Source: Clostridia bacterium (lineage in GTDB: Bacteria; Bacillota; Clostridia; Oscillospirales; CAG-272). Taken from it: 64,000 bases of DNA. Below are positions 54,597 through 63,665 of the stretch, in pieces; the first letter of the stretch is position 1; each line of letters begins with the position of its first letter. Below the pieces are notes generated by a model. The model was not told the DNA's origin and ran no database searches. It saw only the letters and a list, made by a program, of their open reading frames with translations. Location of the stretch: contig JAFTVG010000002.1 of the NCBI GenBank assembly GCA_017465885.1, positions 1 to 64,000 on the forward strand. The letters run 5' to 3'. Made by a program: the position numbers and the translations under genes.

Positions 54597-57011
54597 TTAA
54601 CCTGCGATGGTTACGAAGGTGAAGGATGCGGCGGAGGCGCCGGTCTCAGCATTGAGAACCTTTACCAGATAATCGCCTGCAGCGGTCACGTCAACGGTAG
54701 CGGTGAAGGTGGTGGAAGCGTCAGCTTCAACGGTCTTCACAACGTTACCCTCCAGGTCGGTAACAACGATGCTCAGCTTGGTTACCTTCTTTGCAACGGT
54801 ACCGGTAACGGTCAGACCGTCAGCAGAAACTGCAACGGAGGAGGTTACCTGAGGAGCTGCATCGGGAGTGAACTTCCACTTCATATCGTCGGTGAGAGCG
54901 GTTGCCTTCTTCAGGCAGATCACGCCGTCAACCTCAGCCAGAGCGTAGTTGGTGCCCTTTGCGGAGGTGATGTACATGGTGATGGTGCCGTCCTCGTTGT
55001 GAGACAGCTTCCAGTTCTGGGTGGTTGCGCGGTTCTGAGCGATCTCGGGGTTGGAGCTCTCAGCGTTGAACTGAGGAGTTGCACCGGAGGTCAGAGTCTT
55101 TACGATATCCAGAACGTAGGTGGGGTTCTTTGCACCCTTCTCGATCTTCCAGAACAGGTAGCTCTGTTTTGCGGGGCTGTAAGCCACGTTCATCATCAGA
55201 GCGTCGGAAGCCTTGGAGGAGGGCTTGAAGGTCATAGAGCCGTCAGCTGCCAGATAGTTGCCCGAAGCGGCGTTCTGCAGAGTGTAGTCGCCTGCCAGAG
55301 TGCCGTATGCGGTCTTGCCGCCCAGCTCGAAGACGTAGGTGTTGTTTGCCTTGAGCAGAGTTTCGTTCTGGAACTTCACGCTCTTGACCACGTCACCGTT
55401 ACCCTTCTTGATCACGATGCTCTTTACGTTTACGGTGTCGGTATCAGGATTGTCGCTCTTGGAGGAAACCTTGATGGACCACTTGAAGTTTTCCATGGTG
55501 GATCCCTCGGGGATGGAGCTCATCAGTCTTTCGAAGCTTACGGTGTAGAATGCGGTGGTTGCCTTGCCGTTTGCTTCGCCCTTGGTGTTGAAGTAGAAGT
55601 CGTCGTCAGCGCCAAGGCCTGCCTCTTCCTTGGTTACCATGGAAGGACGGTTGCCGTAGTAGTAGAACAGATAGGGGGTAGCGCCTACGTATCTGCCGTA
55701 AGCGTCGGTTCTGCCCAGCTCTACGTTGAGCTGAGCGCGGTCGGTCGTCTCGATCTCCAGCTCAGCGTACATAGCGGGCTTTTCGGTGGTAACGTCGCGG
55801 TCCCAGTAGATGAAGCAGAACTGGTCAAGTGCCCAGTCTCTGGTCTCGGTGGGAGCGATCTTGAAGTCTTCAACTTCGGAAATGGTGTTGACTGCGTCGT
55901 ACATCATCCATACGTAACCCTTGTCGTTCTTGGTGGGCCAAGTGGTGCCGTAGGAGTTCTGAATGAGGAATGCGCCCTTCAGGGTCTGGTCGGAGCCGGG
56001 AACCTCAACGGTCAGGTTGTCGTCGTAACCAACGATTGCAACCTGGTGTCCGCCGCCCTTTTCGGTGGTGTAGGAAGCGTGGGTGATAACGGTCTGACCC
56101 TTCTTTGCCAAAGAGCCGGCAGTCTTGATGGTCTCGGTCTTCCACATAGAGGGATAGCCGCCGGTAACGACAACGTTACCCTGAGCAACTGCGTCCTTGA
56201 TCTTGGCAAGCAGTTCCTGGCCGGCCTCGGAGGTGGTGAACTGAACGCCGATGGTCTTGCCGTCCTCGGTCTTATCCTTGTTCCAGTAAAGACCGTCGGT
56301 AGCGGTTACCCAGTACTGCTCGTGGTTGGTGAGTCTGTAGGCAAGAGCCTTCTCACCGAAGCCCTGATCCAGCACCCAACCGGTGGTCTGGGTCTGATAC
56401 TTGCCGTTCTTGAAGATCACGGAAGCCTTGCTGGTGCTTCTTGCGAACATATCGTCGTCAACGGTAACGGCACCGTGGTCACGCAGGAAGTAGTAAACTG
56501 CGCTGGTGGACGCACCTGCGAACTGGAAGGACCACTTGGGGGAGAAGCAGGATTCGAATGCGGTTGCAGGCTTCCATGCGCTGTCGGGATTCAGCTTCTT
56601 AGCGTACTGAGCGGCAGCGTTGGTGAACTGCAGATAGGTGATAGCCTGAGAAGCGCAGGAGCCGATCTCGCCCTGGTTGTCAACGGGGGGCAGGAAGTCG
56701 GTGCCTACCAGAGTGAAGCTCTCGGGAAGGGTGTCCAGAGGCTTGTGCTCTGCGGGCTTGCTTGCGGGATAGTTCACAGAGGTGAAGATGTCGTTGGGCG
56801 TGCCCTGACCGTCGTCGTCAGTCACTTCGTCAACAACAGGCTTATTCGAGGGCTTGTTGTCTTCGCCCTTGGATTCATCGCCTCCTTGTGCGGGGGAAGA
56901 GGGGGTCTGGGTGTTGTCGGTGGTGTCGTTGCCGCCTTTGTTACATGCAGCAAGGGCAAGCGCAGAAACACACATCAGCAATGCCAGAACGATTGCGAGA
57001 AAACGTTTCAA
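54597..57011 (-). CDS. Papain-fold (C1) lipoprotein, paralogue 1
   Basis: 804 residues. Lipobox LAAC (Cys23), Ser/Pro linker containing SSPAQGGDES, and a C1A-type protease domain with oxyanion Gln113 and Cys119 (QGEIGSCAS), His322 (GGGHQVAIVGYDD) and Asn352 (IQNSYG). A ~200-residue beta region follows, then a ricin-like trefoil segment (~575-735) and a C-terminal Ig-like domain (~740-804). The catalytic triad is complete, and there is no clear I29 propeptide. It should act as a cysteine protease held on the outer membrane face. Promoter at 57060-57088; own terminator. Substrate unknown. Confidence 0.85.
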   Translation of the reverse strand: MKRFLAIVLALLMCVSALALAACNKGGNDTTDNTQTPSSPAQGGDESKGEDNKPSNKPVVDEVTDDDGQGTPNDIFTSVNYPASKPAEHKPLDTLPESFTLVGTDFLPPVDNQGEIGSCASQAITYLQFTNAAAQYAKKLNPDSAWKPATAFESCFSPKWSFQFAGASTSAVYYFLRDHGAVTVDDDMFARSTSKASVIFKNGKYQTQTTGWVLDQGFGEKALAYRLTNHEQYWVTATDGLYWNKDKTEDGKTIGVQFTTSEAGQELLAKIKDAVAQGNVVVTGGYPSMWKTETIKTAGSLAKKGQTVITHASYTTEKGGGHQVAIVGYDDNLTVEVPGSDQTLKGAFLIQNSYGTTWPTKNDKGYVWMMYDAVNTISEVEDFKIAPTETRDWALDQFCFIYWDRDVTTEKPAMYAELEIETTDRAQLNVELGRTDAYGRYVGATPYLFYYYGNRPSMVTKEEAGLGADDDFYFNTKGEANGKATTAFYTVSFERLMSSIPEGSTMENFKWSIKVSSKSDNPDTDTVNVKSIVIKKGNGDVVKSVKFQNETLLKANNTYVFELGGKTAYGTLAGDYTLQNAASGNYLAADGSMTFKPSSKASDALMMNVAYSPAKQSYLFWKIEKGAKNPTYVLDIVKTLTSGATPQFNAESSNPEIAQNRATTQNWKLSHNEDGTITMYITSAKGTNYALAEVDGVICLKKATALTDDMKWKFTPDAAPQVTSSVAVSADGLTVTGTVAKKVTKLSIVVTDLEGNVVKTVEADASTTFTATVDVTAAGDYLVKVLNAETGASAASFTFVTIAG

Positions 57012-57040
57012 TGTTTTGTACCTCCAAAAAAATGTATACT

Positions 57041-57051
57041 CCCATAATGGG
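57041..57051. promoter_or_regulatory. Palindrome at the start of the paralogue-1 transcript
   Basis: CCCATAATGGG, a 5-bp inverted repeat with one central base, just downstream of the expected transcription start. It is a possible operator and no regulator is known. Confidence 0.35.
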
Positions 57052-57059
57052 TCGCTATT

Positions 57060-57088
57060 AGTATAGTGCTTTTTTTCAAAAAAGTCAA
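57060..57088 (-). promoter_or_regulatory. Sigma-A promoter of papain-fold paralogue 1
   Basis: Minus strand TTGACT (57088-57083), 17-nt spacer, TATACT (57065-57060). Confidence 0.82.
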
Positions 57089-57159
57089 GGGGGCAGAAAC
57101 AAAGTACACAAAATATTTATAATTCCCTTGCGTAATTGCACTCTTTTTTCCTTTTGCTG

Positions 57160-57205
57160 GAAAAAGATCCCCGTCTTTTTCAGCTTGTTGCCGAAAAAGA
57201 CGGGG
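57160..57205 (-). terminator. Terminator of papain-fold paralogue 2
   Basis: Stem CCCCGTCTTTTTC / GAAAAAGACGGGG followed on the minus strand by ATCTTTTTCC. Confidence 0.82.
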
Positions 57206-57256
57206 CTTGCTTTCCTTTGGTTTCCAAAAGGAAGAATGTTTTTGGTTTTTCGGAGC

Positions 57257-59956
57257 TTATCCGATACGCAGCGCCACTCTGTTGCCCAGGCAAACGCCCT
57301 TCGCCTCAAGACAGATCAGGTAGTCCCCTTTCTCCAGCGTGCAGGAGAAGGTCAGGGTTTGCCCCTGGGACTTACCGGTCAGGGTCTTTACCGTTTTGCC
57401 GTCCTTGACCACCAGCAGGCTCAGTTCCTCTGCTTGATAGTCCGCAGGAAGGGAGACTGCAGCGTCAAAGCCGTCCTTAGCGGGGGTCAGATCCAGATAG
57501 CGGGCTGTCTTGGTGGTGACCTTTGCAATGAAGCGGTAGCTTGGGTCGGAGGGATCCTTGCCCAGGGTGAAGTCCTTGCCGTCAAAGCCGATATAGAGGG
57601 AGGGATCTGCCTTGCTTGCGATGGAAATGGTGGCATCCTCGTTTTGGATCACCGTCCACGCCTGCGCCGTTCTCTGGGGGGACTGGGCGTTCATTTTCAC
57701 CAGCACCCCTTCCTTCAGCTCCTTGCCGTGGATGTCGAAAACGTAGTTCATGGTGCCGTGGCGGAAGAGATATGCGCCGGATGCGGCGTCGTATTCCACG
57801 CGGAAGACCGAGCGCTCCACCGAGTCGTCCTTCTTTTCGTTTTGCCATTCAAAGAGCATATTGTTGCTCTTGAGCGACAGTGTCTTTTTCTGACCCACGT
57901 TATAGAAGGTATAGCTTCCCGAGCCGAAATGGGCACCCAGCTCGCCGTTTTGTCTGAATTCAAAGATCTTGGGCGCTCCCTTTTCGATAGTGCGGTCCTT
58001 TTCTGCGGGGATGACCTTGCACAGCTCCTTGCCGTTTTCGTCAAGTAATCTCAAGCTGAGCACCTCGGTCCCGCCGCCGCGGATGCGCACGCCCCAGACG
58101 AAGTCGTCGTAATCTGCGGCAGAGCCAAAGTCATCCAGCACGTGGTATCCGAAGGTGAAATAGCCGATCTCTTCCTTGGTGGGCTGGGATTTGCCCGAGA
58201 AGGAGGTCTGTCCCACCTGATTGAGCTCGGGCAGGAAGTTTTTGTTTAAGGGCACGTCGGTGCAGGCGGGGGTGTATTCCAGGGTGTTGCCGTTTTTGTC
58301 GGTACGGGTGAGCACGAACGCCAGATCGTCTCTGCCTGCCTTGCTTACCTTCGCCTCCACCATCAGCGTGGGCGTGCCGATCTGAATATCCTCGTCCCAG
58401 TAAAGGAAGCTGAAGCGGTAGAAGGTGCCGGTGCGCTTATAGCCCGTTCCGCTGCTCTTTGAAACGCACACGCGGGAAAGGAAGGCGCCTTCCTTTTTGT
58501 CTGCCGAAAGATCGAAGCAGACCTTGTCCATATTGCCGTCGGCGGTTTTATAGAAACGGAGGGAGGCGTGGTTGCCGTTGATCTCTGTTCCGAAATATCC
58601 CTTGATGCCGTTGCCCGACACCACAGCCAGCAGATAACCGCCGCTGTAGTCCTCGTCGTGGGGGGGATTTGCGGCATCCTCATAAGGAATCAGGGCAAGC
58701 TCTGCGGCGTTGCCCGCGTGACCGGAGGAGAAGGTGGTGCCGTTTAAAACCAGGGCACAGCCGTTTTGCTCGTCGGTGATGGTATAAAGGGGCAACTCCT
58801 TGCCCTTGTGGGTCAGGGTCTTTCCCGTGGGGGTAAAGGTGAGCATCTGGTTGTGCTCTGCCTGATAGCCGAATTCAAATTCGTTGCCCTCAAGGGAGAG
58901 GGCGGCGTTGTTCAGATAGAAATCGGGATCGTTGAAGATCTGGTTTTCCGATACCTGGTTGAAGGCGTCGTACATCACGTAGTAGATCTCTCTGTTGTCG
59001 TTGGCATAGGAGTCTCTGATCTGGAAGGCGCCCTTTAAGGTCACGCCTGCCTTGGTTACGGTGATGTTATCGTCATATCCGATGATGGAGACGCAGTGGT
59101 TTCCGCTGGAGCCCTCGCCCGAAACGTAGGTCATACCTGTCCACGCCACCGATTCTCCTGCAATGCCGATGGCGCCCTTACCCTCTTCGGTGAGCTTTTC
59201 GTTGGTCAGATAGTAGGGCCAGCCGCAGATGGTCACCGAATTGCCTCGTGCCAGCGCTTCCTTGATCTTGTAAAGGAGATCCTGTCCCCGCTGATCGGTG
59301 GTCAGCTGACCTGCGTGGCTGACCGAAAATTCCACCTCTTCAAAGTCGGTGATGCGGTATTTCAGCGCCTTTTCCATCAGTCCCTTGGCTACGTCCCAGG
59401 AACGGGATTTCTCTTGGTTGAGCCCTGAGGCATTCTGGAAGAGCTGGGAGGGCTTTCTCTCACTTTTGTAGAAGGAGGAAAGGCTCATGGGCAGGCATCC
59501 GTGGTCCTTGAGGACGGTGTAGCAGTATTCGGTGCTGGGACCTGCAAAGTTATAGGTGAATTTGGGAGAAAAGATATACTTGTCGTCGCCCGAGGAGGGA
59601 TCCCAGTCGGTGTCGGGATCATTTGCGTGGATGAACTGGGAGACTGCCACGGTAAATTGGGTGTAGGTCACGCCCTCGGAGGTACAGCTGCCGATGGATC
59701 CCTGATGGTCGGGGATGGGCAGATGCTTGGTGCCGTAAAGGGTGGCGTGGGTAGGCAGCTCCATCCGCTCCTCTTCGGAAGAGGAGGGGGCGTCGGGAGA
59801 GGTGGGTGTGGGCGTTTCGCTGTCGGTGCCGAGCGAAGGGGAGGAGGGAAGGACGGGCTCGGTCGTCTTTTCCGCCTTCGTACAGCAAGAGAGCAAAAGG
59901 GAGGAGGACAGCATCAGTATTGCCGTCAGAAGAGCGAGGATGCGTTTGATGTTCAT
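57257..59956 (-). CDS. Papain-fold (C1) lipoprotein, paralogue 2, catalytic Asn replaced by Asp
   Basis: 899 residues. Lipobox near Cys24/25, linker, and a C1A-like domain with Gln85, Cys91 (QGSIGSCTS) and His287 (GNHCVSIIGYDD). The position of the third catalytic residue is Asp315 (QIRDSYAND), and the NSWG motif that normally follows is lost. A trefoil-like segment (~335-480), a beta-sandwich (~500-690), a second trefoil-like segment with VFDIHG and QAWTV (~690-840) and an Ig-like end follow. Activity may be altered or lost. It lies 39 nt after murI, without a promoter between. Confidence 0.85.
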   Translation of the reverse strand: MNIKRILALLTAILMLSSSLLLSCCTKAEKTTEPVLPSSPSLGTDSETPTPTSPDAPSSSEEERMELPTHATLYGTKHLPIPDHQGSIGSCTSEGVTYTQFTVAVSQFIHANDPDTDWDPSSGDDKYIFSPKFTYNFAGPSTEYCYTVLKDHGCLPMSLSSFYKSERKPSQLFQNASGLNQEKSRSWDVAKGLMEKALKYRITDFEEVEFSVSHAGQLTTDQRGQDLLYKIKEALARGNSVTICGWPYYLTNEKLTEEGKGAIGIAGESVAWTGMTYVSGEGSSGNHCVSIIGYDDNITVTKAGVTLKGAFQIRDSYANDNREIYYVMYDAFNQVSENQIFNDPDFYLNNAALSLEGNEFEFGYQAEHNQMLTFTPTGKTLTHKGKELPLYTITDEQNGCALVLNGTTFSSGHAGNAAELALIPYEDAANPPHDEDYSGGYLLAVVSGNGIKGYFGTEINGNHASLRFYKTADGNMDKVCFDLSADKKEGAFLSRVCVSKSSGTGYKRTGTFYRFSFLYWDEDIQIGTPTLMVEAKVSKAGRDDLAFVLTRTDKNGNTLEYTPACTDVPLNKNFLPELNQVGQTSFSGKSQPTKEEIGYFTFGYHVLDDFGSAADYDDFVWGVRIRGGGTEVLSLRLLDENGKELCKVIPAEKDRTIEKGAPKIFEFRQNGELGAHFGSGSYTFYNVGQKKTLSLKSNNMLFEWQNEKKDDSVERSVFRVEYDAASGAYLFRHGTMNYVFDIHGKELKEGVLVKMNAQSPQRTAQAWTVIQNEDATISIASKADPSLYIGFDGKDFTLGKDPSDPSYRFIAKVTTKTARYLDLTPAKDGFDAAVSLPADYQAEELSLLVVKDGKTVKTLTGKSQGQTLTFSCTLEKGDYLICLEAKGVCLGNRVALRIG

Positions 59957-59995
59957 ATTCGTGTTCGCTTTCGGATTCAGATTTGTTTTGATCGT

Positions 59996-60787
59996 TCAGA
60001 TGCTTTTGAAAAAGCGCTCCATTGTGAAAAGGGCTTGCCCATCCTGCTTGCTGCTCAGGAACCTCACGCCGCCGGCGTTTTCTTTCGGAGCGCAAAGCCC
60101 CTCTTCGCACAGCCTTTTTTCAAGCTGTCGTGCCGTGCCCTCGGCGCCGTCGAAAAAGGCGGTATCCTCGGGAAAAAAGCGCTTTAACAGAGGCTTGATG
60201 AAGGGATAGTGGGTACAGCCCAGCACCACGGCTTTCGGGGGATTTTTCAGATGGGGAGCAAGAAGCTCTTGCAGAAAGGCGCAAAGCATTTCTTGGTCGT
60301 CAAGCCCCTGCTCGATCAGCTCCACCAGCCCCGGACAGGGCAGGGTGACGAACTCGGCAAGGTCGGACAGCTCCTTTTCAAGAGTCTTGAATTTGTCCAT
60401 CTTCAAAGTCATCGGCGTTGCCATAATGAGCACCGTGGGGTGCTTCCCACAAAGTGCGGCGGGACGGATGGCAGGCTCCACCCCCAGTATAGGCAGATCC
60501 TCGTGCTCTGCGCGCAGGACCTCTGCCGCCGCCGCGGTGGCGGTGTTGCAGGCAATGACCACTGCCTTCACGTCAAAGGAGAGCAGCTTGTTTAAGGCGC
60601 TCCGGCTGAGAGAGAGGATCTCCTCCCTGCTTTTTACGCCGTAGGGAGCGTTGGCGCTGTCGCCGTAATAGATGAACCTTTCGTTTGGCAGACGCTGCAC
60701 CAGCGCCTTGAGCACGCTGATGCCGCCTACCCCCGAATCAAAGACGCCGATGGGTCTTGAGTCGGTGTTGGTGTGCCCGATGTGCAA
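59996..60787 (-). CDS. murI: Glutamate racemase
   Basis: 263 residues. Makes D-glutamate for peptidoglycan. VFDSGVGG at the start, then the two catalytic cysteines in ACNTATA and GCTHYP. The start codon is TTG at 60787-60785 behind AAAGGAGGTG. Embedded between papain-fold paralogues 2 and 3 and probably read on the same transcript as paralogue 2. Confidence 0.96.
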   Translation of the reverse strand: MHIGHTNTDSRPIGVFDSGVGGISVLKALVQRLPNERFIYYGDSANAPYGVKSREEILSLSRSALNKLLSFDVKAVVIACNTATAAAAEVLRAEHEDLPILGVEPAIRPAALCGKHPTVLIMATPMTLKMDKFKTLEKELSDLAEFVTLPCPGLVELIEQGLDDQEMLCAFLQELLAPHLKNPPKAVVLGCTHYPFIKPLLKRFFPEDTAFFDGAEGTARQLEKRLCEEGLCAPKENAGGVRFLSSKQDGQALFTMERFFKSI

Positions 60788-60833
60788 TCAAGGCACCTCC
60801 TTTCGGGAATGGCGTTGGAATGGGTAAAATGCT

Positions 60834-60863
60834 TTGCGGGGCTGCCTGAAGGGCAGCCCCGCA
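60834..60863 (-). terminator. Hairpin between papain-fold paralogue 3 and murI
   Basis: Stem GCGGGGCTGCC / GGCAGCCCCGC. Only AAAGCATTTT follows on the minus strand, so termination may be partial and murI may be reached by read-through. Confidence 0.55.
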
Positions 60864-60877
60864 GGGTCGATCATAGA

Positions 60878-63580
60878 TTAAGAAACGGTGTAAATGGTTT
60901 GAGTGCCCATTACCTGTCCGTTATAGTACATTGTGAACAGGTAGGTGCCCTTTTCCAGGGTCACGGTGTCGGTCATCACCTTGTTTTCCGCTTCCTTGGT
61001 GATGGTTGCCACCACCTGGCCGTCCTTGACGATCTTCACGTCTAAAGCGCCGCCCTCGTAGTCCTTGGTGACCTTTGCCTTCACGGTCACGGAGGTGCCG
61101 TCGCTGGTCACGTCCAGATTGATGTCGGAGGTCTCCACCGGCTCAAGAACCCAAAGGAAGTTCTTGTCGTCTGACTTCTTGATGCAGAAGTCCTTGTCGT
61201 AGCCGAAGGCGTACTCGCTGTTTTCCTTCAGAGTGATGCGCAGATAGCCGTCTGCCGTGCGGGTCACCACCCACTTCTGTGCGGGTCTGGAGGCGCTTGC
61301 GGCGTTCATCAGGACCTTCACGCCGTCGGCGTACTCTGTGCCGTGGATGTCAAAAACGTGCTCCTTATAGCTTGCGAAGGTGTAGAAGTCGCCCTGCTTA
61401 TCGTATTTGATGGTGAAGGCGGCTCTTTCCTCGTTGGCCTTCTTTCCGTCAAACCACTCGAAGAGCATATTGTTGGACTTCAGACCCAGCACCTTGCCGG
61501 TGCCCACGTTCTTGAGTCTGTAGGTACCGGTGCCGAAATAGGTATCCAGTTCCTTTCCCGCATCGAAGACGAAGGAATGGATCACGCCCTTTTCAAGAGG
61601 TCCTGCAGAGCTGTCGGGAACGACCGAGAACAGCTCCTTGCCCTGCTCGTCAAGCAGGCGCAGACCCTTGATGGTCACGCCCGAGCCTCTGACGGTCACG
61701 CCCCAGAGGAAATCCTCGTAAGAGAAGTCGGAGTTGAAGCCGCACAGGGTGTCGTAAGAGAAGACGAAATAGCCTTCCTCAGCCTCGGTGGGGTCGACCT
61801 TGCCGGAGAAGGAGAAGCCGGTGCCCTCGGGGAACTCCTCAACAGTACCGGGCTTGACGCCCTGTCTGTAGCGAAGCTCCATGGATGCGGGAGAGAAGGT
61901 GTCCTGCACGCCGTTCTTGTCGGTTCTGTTGAGTGCCATATAGAGATTGCTTCTGTCGGTTGCCGAAACATGCACCTCGACTGAGAGGCGGGAGGGACCG
62001 ACCACGATGTCCTCGTCCCAGTAGGTGAAGCTGAAGCGGTAAAGGGTGCCGGTGCGGTCGTTGCCCACTCCGGTGGGAACGGTGTTGATCATATCCGCGA
62101 ACACGCCGGTCTCTTTGTCGGCGGCGTCGGTGTTGATCTTCAGGCAGGCGTATGCTTTCTTGGTTTCGGGCTTTTCGATGAGTCCTGCCTTTGCGCCTGC
62201 GTTGCCGCCGGTGAAGGCGAAGTAGCGCAGGGGGCTGTTGCCGTTGTTAACGGCATAGAGATACTCGGTGCCTGCGTAATCGCCGCTCTGCTTGCTGTCA
62301 AGCACGGCGAAATGACAGCTTTCGTCAGCCTGTGCCACCAGAGTCAGCTCACCCTTGGCGTTGTAGCTCAAGAACTCGCCGTCCTCGTTGGAGAGGGTGT
62401 AAACGGTGCACTTCTGACCGTTGACCTCCTGCTCGGTGGCAACGGGGGTAAAGGTCATCTGTACGCTGCCCTTGTTCTTTAAGGGGGTCACTGCCTTCAG
62501 GGTGGAGGGCTCCAGAGTCACGCAGTTGTCGTAGTAGTCGGGATCGTTGAAGATGTCAAATTCGGATTCCACGTTGCAGGCATCGTATGCCAGCCAGATG
62601 TAGCCCTTCTGACCGTAGCCGGTACCCCAGGAGTTCATGACCTGGAAGGCACCCTTCAAGGTGATGCCGCCGCGGGTGATGGTGATGTCGTCGTCGTAGC
62701 CTACGATTGCAACGCAGTGGTTGCCGTCGGAGGTGGAGTCTTCTCTCTTATAGCCGTTCCAGATGATCTGGTCGCCGCGCTTACCCAGCGTACCCAGACC
62801 GTCTCTGTCAAGCACGTCGGTCTGCCAATAGGAGGACCATCCGCAGATGGCAACGGCGTTGCCTCTTACAACGGCGTCCTTCACCTTTTGCAGAAGCTCC
62901 AGACCCTGCTCGTTGGTGGTCAGCTTGCCTGCGTTGGTGGAGGTGAATTCGATCTCCTCGTAGTTGGTGATGCGGTAGTTGAGCGCCGCCAGCATCAGAT
63001 CGGGGGAGGAAACGTCCCAGCCTCTGGACAGATCGGAATTCAAGATCGAACCGCCCCAGCTGCCGTCGGCAGCCATAGGCGTTTTGTCAAAGGAGGACAT
63101 GCTCATGGGCAGGCATCCGTTGTCTCTGAGCACCTGATAGCAGATGTCGGTACCGGAGCCCGAATAGTTGTAGGTGAACTTGGGGGAGAAGATGTAGGAG
63201 GGATTGCCGGAGGAAGGATTCCACTTGGAATCGGGGTCCTTGCTGTTGATATACTGAGAAACGGCGATGGTGAACTGTGCGTAGGTCACGCCCTCAGAGG
63301 TACAGCATCCGATGCTTCCCTGGCTGTCGATGACGGGCATATGCTTGGTGCCCACCAGCGAAGAAGAGGAGGGAAGGGGGTCGGGCTCGGGCTCGGGAGA
63401 GACCGAGGGAGAGGGAGACTCGCTCTTCTCGTCCTCGGATACGGAAGGAAGGGTGCTTTCAACCGATGCCGAAGGGGAGCTTACGGTGTCGTCGGTGGTT
63501 GCGGGGGGAGTTTTGGTGCAGGCTGCAAAAACGCCCGTCACCATTAAAAGCGCCAGAATAAGGGTAAGAACTCTTTTCAA
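60878..63580 (-). CDS. Papain-fold (C1) lipoprotein, paralogue 3
   Basis: 900 residues with the same order as paralogue 2: lipobox FAAC (Cys21), Ser/Pro/Glu linker, then the C1A domain with Gln88, Cys93 (QGSIGCCTS), His288 (GNHCVAIVGYDD) and Asn316 (VMNSWGTGYG). A trefoil-like segment, a beta-sandwich, a second trefoil-like segment (KVLGLKSNN, VFDIHG, AQKWVV) and an Ig-like C-terminus follow. The triad is intact, including NSWG. The start is TTG at 63580-63578 behind AGGAGG with 9 nt spacing. It follows the truncated paralogue 4 by 85 nt with no promoter, so the array may be one transcript. Confidence 0.87.
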   Translation of the reverse strand: MKRVLTLILALLMVTGVFAACTKTPPATTDDTVSSPSASVESTLPSVSEDEKSESPSPSVSPEPEPDPLPSSSSLVGTKHMPVIDSQGSIGCCTSEGVTYAQFTIAVSQYINSKDPDSKWNPSSGNPSYIFSPKFTYNYSGSGTDICYQVLRDNGCLPMSMSSFDKTPMAADGSWGGSILNSDLSRGWDVSSPDLMLAALNYRITNYEEIEFTSTNAGKLTTNEQGLELLQKVKDAVVRGNAVAICGWSSYWQTDVLDRDGLGTLGKRGDQIIWNGYKREDSTSDGNHCVAIVGYDDDITITRGGITLKGAFQVMNSWGTGYGQKGYIWLAYDACNVESEFDIFNDPDYYDNCVTLEPSTLKAVTPLKNKGSVQMTFTPVATEQEVNGQKCTVYTLSNEDGEFLSYNAKGELTLVAQADESCHFAVLDSKQSGDYAGTEYLYAVNNGNSPLRYFAFTGGNAGAKAGLIEKPETKKAYACLKINTDAADKETGVFADMINTVPTGVGNDRTGTLYRFSFTYWDEDIVVGPSRLSVEVHVSATDRSNLYMALNRTDKNGVQDTFSPASMELRYRQGVKPGTVEEFPEGTGFSFSGKVDPTEAEEGYFVFSYDTLCGFNSDFSYEDFLWGVTVRGSGVTIKGLRLLDEQGKELFSVVPDSSAGPLEKGVIHSFVFDAGKELDTYFGTGTYRLKNVGTGKVLGLKSNNMLFEWFDGKKANEERAAFTIKYDKQGDFYTFASYKEHVFDIHGTEYADGVKVLMNAASASRPAQKWVVTRTADGYLRITLKENSEYAFGYDKDFCIKKSDDKNFLWVLEPVETSDINLDVTSDGTSVTVKAKVTKDYEGGALDVKIVKDGQVVATITKEAENKVMTDTVTLEKGTYLFTMYYNGQVMGTQTIYTVS

Positions 63581-63665
63581 AACGGTGATCCTCCTGTGTT
63601 TTGTTTGATGTTTGTTTTAAGGTGAGCAGGGGCGTATGCCGCCCCTCGGCAGAAGAAATGAATTG

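Noticed and set aside
54582..57047. 821-residue open frame antisense to papain-fold paralogue 1
   Set aside because: Gly/Val-rich composition typical of an antisense frame of GC-rich genes; the minus-strand gene has promoter, signal peptide and catalytic motifs.
54597..63580. Dockerin modules on the papain-fold lipoproteins that could bind the cohesins
   Set aside because: No paired calcium-binding DxNxDGxxN-type repeats were found; the C-terminal ends are Ig-like.
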